The notes under the pieces are model-generated. The model did no database searches and was not told the origin of the DNA. It saw only the letters and a program-made list of their open reading frames with translations. This document shows, piece after piece, positions 4,864-8,081 of a stretch of 8,081 nt of DNA. The translations under genes and the position numbers were made by a program. The stretch is from Phycisphaerae bacterium. GTDB taxonomy: Bacteria > Planctomycetota > Phycisphaerae > Sedimentisphaerales > SG8-4. Each line of letters begins with the position of its first letter. Position 1 is the first letter of the stretch. The stretch spans positions 1 through 8,081 of the forward strand of contig JAUXAH010000074.1 of the NCBI GenBank assembly GCA_030614945.1, in the 5' to 3' direction.

Positions 4864-7425
4864 ATGGCTGCTACAAGAGTTTATCTTCTGGCCAAGGAGC
4901 TTGGCGTAAAAAGCACTGCTATTGTGAAGAAGTGCCAGGATGAGGGTCTGGACGTCAAGAACCATATGTCGGTGATATCGGCAGGTCTGGCGGCAACTAT
5001 TCACGAATGGTTCAGCGAGGGGGAGAATATCACAACGGTTGAGACGGCCGAGAAGGTAGATTTGAAGAAGGTACGCATTAGAAAAAAGGTAAAGCGGAAA
5101 CCGGCGGTAAAGAAGGCAAAAGTAAAGAAGGCAAAAGCAAAGAAAGCTGAACAGACGGAGGCGGCTGCGGCAATTGCAGAAGAGCCGGTCCCTCCAGAAG
5201 AACAGATAATCGAGGAACCAGAAGAGCGAGCACCAGAACCGATATTGCCTGCGGGTCCGATTTTGGAAAAGCCCGAGCCGGCCCGATTGAGCGGCCCAGA
5301 AGTTGTTCGAATCGAAGCACCGGAGCCGTTACGCCGACCAAGGCCGAAGCCGAAAGCCAGGTACAATGCGCCTGTTACCGAGCCGCTGATGTATAGCAAG
5401 CAGGAGCAGGAAAGAACAACTCTGCCTTCGAGCAAGGAGAAGGAGCGATTACCAAGACGATACAAAGAGCGAACACACGGACGTCGTAGAGAGGAGCGAG
5501 ATGCAGAAACTGCAAGGAAGTCAAAATTCATTAGCAAATGGCGTCAAAGAGATATTGAAGAAAGACGGGCTCGGCTTGATGCGGCCGGCGGTGAAGGCCT
5601 TCGATTACGGCCGACGCGGAAAATTGCAACGAAGTCCGACCGGGGAGTTGCTGTTCCGGTCAGGCCGAAAAAAGCCCTTGTAAACGAGCCGATTACAGTA
5701 AAGGATTTATCTGCAACTCTGGCCATTAAATCAGCGGATATTATCCGCAAATTGATGGAACAAGATGTAATGGCGACGGCCAATCAAGTTATAAGCAACG
5801 ACGTTGCGGAACTGGTTGCTCTGGAATTCGGCACTGAGCTGGTAGTAGAACATAAGAGCAGGCTTGAAGAACAGATACGTGCTGCATTTGAGGCACGGCA
5901 GAGAAAGCATCTGAAGAAGCAGTCTGTGGTGGCTACCATGCTGGGGCACGTTGACCACGGCAAGACGAGCTTGCTGGATAAGATTCGGTCAACTCAGGTA
6001 GCCGCCGGTGAGGCAGGCGGCATCACGCAGCACATCGGCGCGTATCAGGTTACCTGGGACCATAAGAAAGTAACGTTTCTTGATACTCCGGGCCACGAAG
6101 CATTTACGGCTATGCGTGCCAGGGGCGCAAATATAACGGATGTGGTAGTGCTGGTGGTTGCCGCTGACGATGGGGTGATGCCGCAAACGATCGAGGCGAT
6201 AGCCCACGCCAAAGCGGCGGATGTGCCGGTAATTGTGGCGTTGAATAAAATAGATTTGCCCGGGTGCGATATAAATCGTGTTTACTCGCAGTTAGCTGAG
6301 CAGGAATTGACGCCGGCTGAATGGGGTGGAAAGACTGAAGTTGTGAAAACCAGTGCAATTACCGGCGAAGGTATAGACGATTTGCTTGAACATCTCGATT
6401 ATATAGCCGAATTGCTTGAACTGAAAGCTGATGACACGATCCCTGCGACAGGATGGGTGGTTGAGGCAAAGATATCAGCCAAGCAGGGAGCGGTGGCAAC
6501 GCTGCTAATTAAGGAAGGCCAACTAAACAAGGGCAACGTGGTACTGGCCGGCGGCGCTTTTGGCAGAGTGAAGACCCTGAAGAACAGCTACGGTAAAAAC
6601 ATAAAGACAGCTACAAGCTCTATGCCGGTGGAAATAACGGGGCTGAGCGATGTTCCACAGGCGGGTGACAGATTTTACTGTCTTGGTGATATCAACAAGG
6701 CCAAGTCCGCTGCTGAGGAAAACCAGATGCTCTCAAGGGAGAATTCGCTGTCGCAACGAACGCAGGTGACTCTGGATAATTTATTCAGCCAAATAGAGGC
6801 CGGCAAGACGGCAGAATTAAATGTTATCATCCGTGCCGATGTGCAGGGTTCAGTGGATGTTTTGACGAAATATTTATCTGAGCTTAGCACCGACGAAGTG
6901 AAGATTAAGATTTTGCACGCATCGCCGGGCGGAATTACCGAAGGCGATGTTGTTCTGGCCGAGGCCTCGAACGCCATTATCATCGGCTTTAACGTTGTCA
7001 GTGAAGACCGCGCATTAAAAGAAGCAGAAGCCAAAGGGGTTGAGATAAGGCTGTACAATGTAATCTACCGTATAACCGAAGATTTACAAAAATCTATGGT
7101 CGGTATGCTCAAGCCGGAAGAGCGGGAGGAAACGCTCGGCAGAGCTGTGGCAAGAACCCTCTTTAAGGTTTCAAAAGTTGGCATGGTGGCCGGCTGCTAT
7201 GTCAGTAACGGGCACGTAAGCAAAAATGCGAAGATGCGTTTGATACGCGACAATATTGTAATCAGAGACGACTTAAGTATAGAGTCTCTAAAGCATTTCA
7301 AAGATGACGTTCGCGAGGTCAAGGCGGGTCTGGAGTGTGGGATTAAGATAGCAGGATTTGAGGATATTAAAGTCGACGACGTTTTTGACTTCTATGAAAT
7401 CGTTAAAGTAGCCAGAACCCTTTGA
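4864..7425 (+). CDS. infB: Translation initiation factor IF-2 (853 aa)
   Basis: This GTPase brings initiator tRNA to the 30S subunit and promotes 50S joining. Seen here: an IF2_N subdomain (1-52, [20 protein letters not shown], then KNHMS); a Lys/Ala-rich linker (66-96) and a Pro/Glu then Arg-rich linker (105-260); a second IF2_N-like domain (about 276-328); and the G domain with G1 GHVDHGKT (361-368), G2 [10 protein letters not shown] (385-394), G3 DTPG (407-410), G4 NKID (461-464) and G5 TSA (496-498). Domain II and III segments and the initiator-tRNA-binding C domain (about 745-853, with [14 protein letters not shown]) follow. Length is normal for the long form. The ATG at 4864 is fixed by the family N-terminus, yet the 30 nt before it are A/T-only apart from one G, with no SD sequence. 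Initiation must rely on unstructured A/T-rich RNA, coupling to nusA 48 nt upstream, or leaderless-like recognition. Confidence 0.98.
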   Translation: MAATRVYLLAKELGVKSTAIVKKCQDEGLDVKNHMSVISAGLAATIHEWFSEGENITTVETAEKVDLKKVRIRKKVKRKPAVKKAKVKKAKAKKAEQTEAAAAIAEEPVPPEEQIIEEPEERAPEPILPAGPILEKPEPARLSGPEVVRIEAPEPLRRPRPKPKARYNAPVTEPLMYSKQEQERTTLPSSKEKERLPRRYKERTHGRRREERDAETARKSKFISKWRQRDIEERRARLDAAGGEGLRLRPTRKIATKSDRGVAVPVRPKKALVNEPITVKDLSATLAIKSADIIRKLMEQDVMATANQVISNDVAELVALEFGTELVVEHKSRLEEQIRAAFEARQRKHLKKQSVVATMLGHVDHGKTSLLDKIRSTQVAAGEAGGITQHIGAYQVTWDHKKVTFLDTPGHEAFTAMRARGANITDVVVLVVAADDGVMPQTIEAIAHAKAADVPVIVALNKIDLPGCDINRVYSQLAEQELTPAEWGGKTEVVKTSAITGEGIDDLLEHLDYIAELLELKADDTIPATGWVVEAKISAKQGAVATLLIKEGQLNKGNVVLAGGAFGRVKTLKNSYGKNIKTATSSMPVEITGLSDVPQAGDRFYCLGDINKAKSAAEENQMLSRENSLSQRTQVTLDNLFSQIEAGKTAELNVIIRADVQGSVDVLTKYLSELSTDEVKIKILHASPGGITEGDVVLAEASNAIIIGFNVVSEDRALKEAEAKGVEIRLYNVIYRITEDLQKSMVGMLKPEEREETLGRAVARTLFKVSKVGMVAGCYVSNGHVSKNAKMRLIRDNIVIRDDLSIESLKHFKDDVREVKAGLECGIKIAGFEDIKVDDVFDFYEIVKVARTL

Positions 7426-7635
7426 ATTGGTAATTGGTAATTGGTAATTGGTGATTGGTGATTGGTGAGTGGTGAGTGGTGATTGGTGATTGGTGATTGG
7501 TGAGTGGTGAGTGGTGATTGGTAATTGGTGATTGGTGAGTGGTGATTGGTAATTGGTGATTGGTGATTGGTAATTGGTGATTGGTGAGTGGTAATTGGTG
7601 ATTGGTGATTGGTAATTGGTGATTGGTGATTGGTT
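7426..7635 (+). repeat. Perfect 30-unit heptamer array between infB and rbfA
   Basis: The array begins at the base after the infB stop codon and holds exactly 30 units of 7 bp (210 bp) without a single indel. Variation is confined to position 2 (T in 24 units, G in 6) and position 7 (G, A, or T in the last unit) of A(T/G)TGGT(R). Positions 1 and 3-6 are invariant. Blocks such as ATTGGTG-ATTGGTG-ATTGGTA recur, which suggests duplication of multi-unit segments. It would be transcribed within the operon. Confidence 0.97.
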
Positions 7636-7690
7636 AAATGGTTAAATCCGGCAGTCCTGCCGGACCGGTTACCAATTACCATTTAACCAA
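7630..7690. repeat. Inverted repeat capping the array upstream of rbfA
   Basis: TTGGTTAAATGG (7630-7641) and CCATTTAACCAA (7679-7690) are perfect 12-bp inverted arms. They enclose a second perfect hairpin, CCGGCAG/CTGCCGG (7648-7663), and a reversed heptamer, ACCAATTACC (7671-7680), complementary to GGTAATTGGT in the array. The right arm ends 3 nt before the rbfA start, so in mRNA it would lie in a helix exactly where a ribosome must bind. Confidence 0.85.
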
Positions 7691-7693
7691 ACG

Positions 7694-8068
7694 ATGGCGA
7701 CGAGAAGGCAGGAAAAAGTAGCTCGCGTGGTAAAAGAAGCGGTCAGTGACGCTATTGCCAACCATCTTAACGACCCACGTATTGAGGGATTCGTGAGCGT
7801 TACGAGAGTTGACATCGCCGCTGACTTGCGCAATGCCGATGTGTATCTTAGCATTTTCGGCAAAGATGAAGCCACACAGAACAAAACTTTCGCGGGAATA
7901 ACGCACGCAAAGAGCCGAATACAATCGCTGCTGGCCGGTAAATGGCAGGCCAAATTCTGTCCTGTCTTGCATTTCTACAGAGATGAGAAATTCAAAAAAA
8001 CGCTGGAGACTATGAAACTGATAGACCGAGCGGTCAGTGAGCTGGAAAAGAAGGCAGAAAGAAGTTAA
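7694..8068 (+). CDS. rbfA: Ribosome-binding factor A, RbfA (124 aa)
   Basis: RbfA is a single KH-type domain protein that binds the 30S subunit during late 16S rRNA maturation. The family pattern is clear: basic N-terminus RRQEKVARVVKEAVSDAI (4-21), NDPRIEGFVSVTRVDIAADL (26-45), NADVYLSIFG (47-56), and a helix-strand end with SRIQSLLAGKWQAKFCPVLHF (split as SRIQSLL, 74-80, and CPVLHF, 89-94). Length is typical. The ATG at 7694 is the natural start because MATRRQEKVARVV matches the family. However, the sequence before it (TTTAACCAAACG) has no SD and belongs to an inverted repeat. The gap of 268 bp from infB is all repeat, so ordinary stop-start coupling is unlikely. Production could depend on the repeat structure or on SD-independent initiation. 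Confidence 0.95.
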   Translation: MATRRQEKVARVVKEAVSDAIANHLNDPRIEGFVSVTRVDIAADLRNADVYLSIFGKDEATQNKTFAGITHAKSRIQSLLAGKWQAKFCPVLHFYRDEKFKKTLETMKLIDRAVSELEKKAERS

Positions 8069-8081
8069 AAGTGCCTAAAGT
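8068..8081. repeat. Dispersed motif AAAGTGCCTAAAGT at the window end
   Basis: Starts at the last base of the rbfA stop codon and is identical over 14 bp to 831-844, 7.2 kb away. The window ends here, so the full extent of the element is unknown. It is probably the beginning of another intergenic repeat downstream of rbfA. Confidence 0.6.

Noticed and set aside
523..7635. CRISPR array
   Set aside because: The repeats are contiguous 7-bp units without unique spacers, and the ~110-bp monomers are head to tail with diverged content. No cas gene is present.
7392..7682. 96-codon - strand frame rich in HQSPIT over the ATTGGTR array
   Set aside because: Again a stop-free consequence of a heptamer array. 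It overlaps the essential infB 3' end in antisense and has no convincing start signal.

Overview
The window carries the translation and transcription cluster nusA, infB and rbfA on the + strand (3586-8068). Two unrelated genes lie upstream on the - strand, and the spaces between genes hold an unusual amount of repetitive DNA. Gene content alone says only 'bacterium'. The signal-peptide-bearing conserved hypothetical, the small two-helix membrane protein, and the A/T-rich dispersed repeats whose - strand reads 'KMNVNS..TKDY..KTNP' recall, from memory, Phycisphaerae/Sedimentisphaerales-type Planctomycetota. That assignment is an inference and was not tested.

Region 1-1200 has no credible gene. 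It is a patchwork: about five diverged ~100-112 bp tandem monomers (11 to about 500), an exact 32-unit heptamer array (523-746), a composite of direct repeats and GC-rich hairpins (760-890), a short second heptamer array (938-958), and further hairpins. Region 1201-2813 holds two - strand genes: an exported protein of unknown function that looks like a glycosidase-type barrel, and upstream of it a DUF6868-like two-helix membrane protein with a good promoter and Shine-Dalgarno (SD) sequence.

Region 2814-3585 separates the two divergent transcription units. It contains a sigma70-like promoter (3159-3187), a strongly structured stretch of about 320 nt, and a near-textbook intrinsic terminator (3481-3512) that ends 73 nt before nusA. 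This is either a regulatory leader with an attenuator or a free-standing small RNA. I do not recognise the fold. The rimP gene that often precedes nusA is absent.

NusA (transcription elongation, pausing and antitermination), IF-2 (GTPase that places initiator tRNA on the 30S subunit) and RbfA (30S maturation) are all intact and lie in the usual order. Both junctions between them consist of 7-bp tandem repeats. The nusA stop codon lies inside one such array, which runs on in the same 7-bp register to within 1 bp of the infB start. The infB stop codon abuts exactly 30 heptamers in perfect register. Neither infB nor rbfA has a recognisable SD sequence. Several unrelated heptamer sequences occur in one 8 kb window, all with the same unit length and almost no indels. 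This is the most distinctive signal here and suggests a heptamer-generating process that does not depend on the sequence of the unit.
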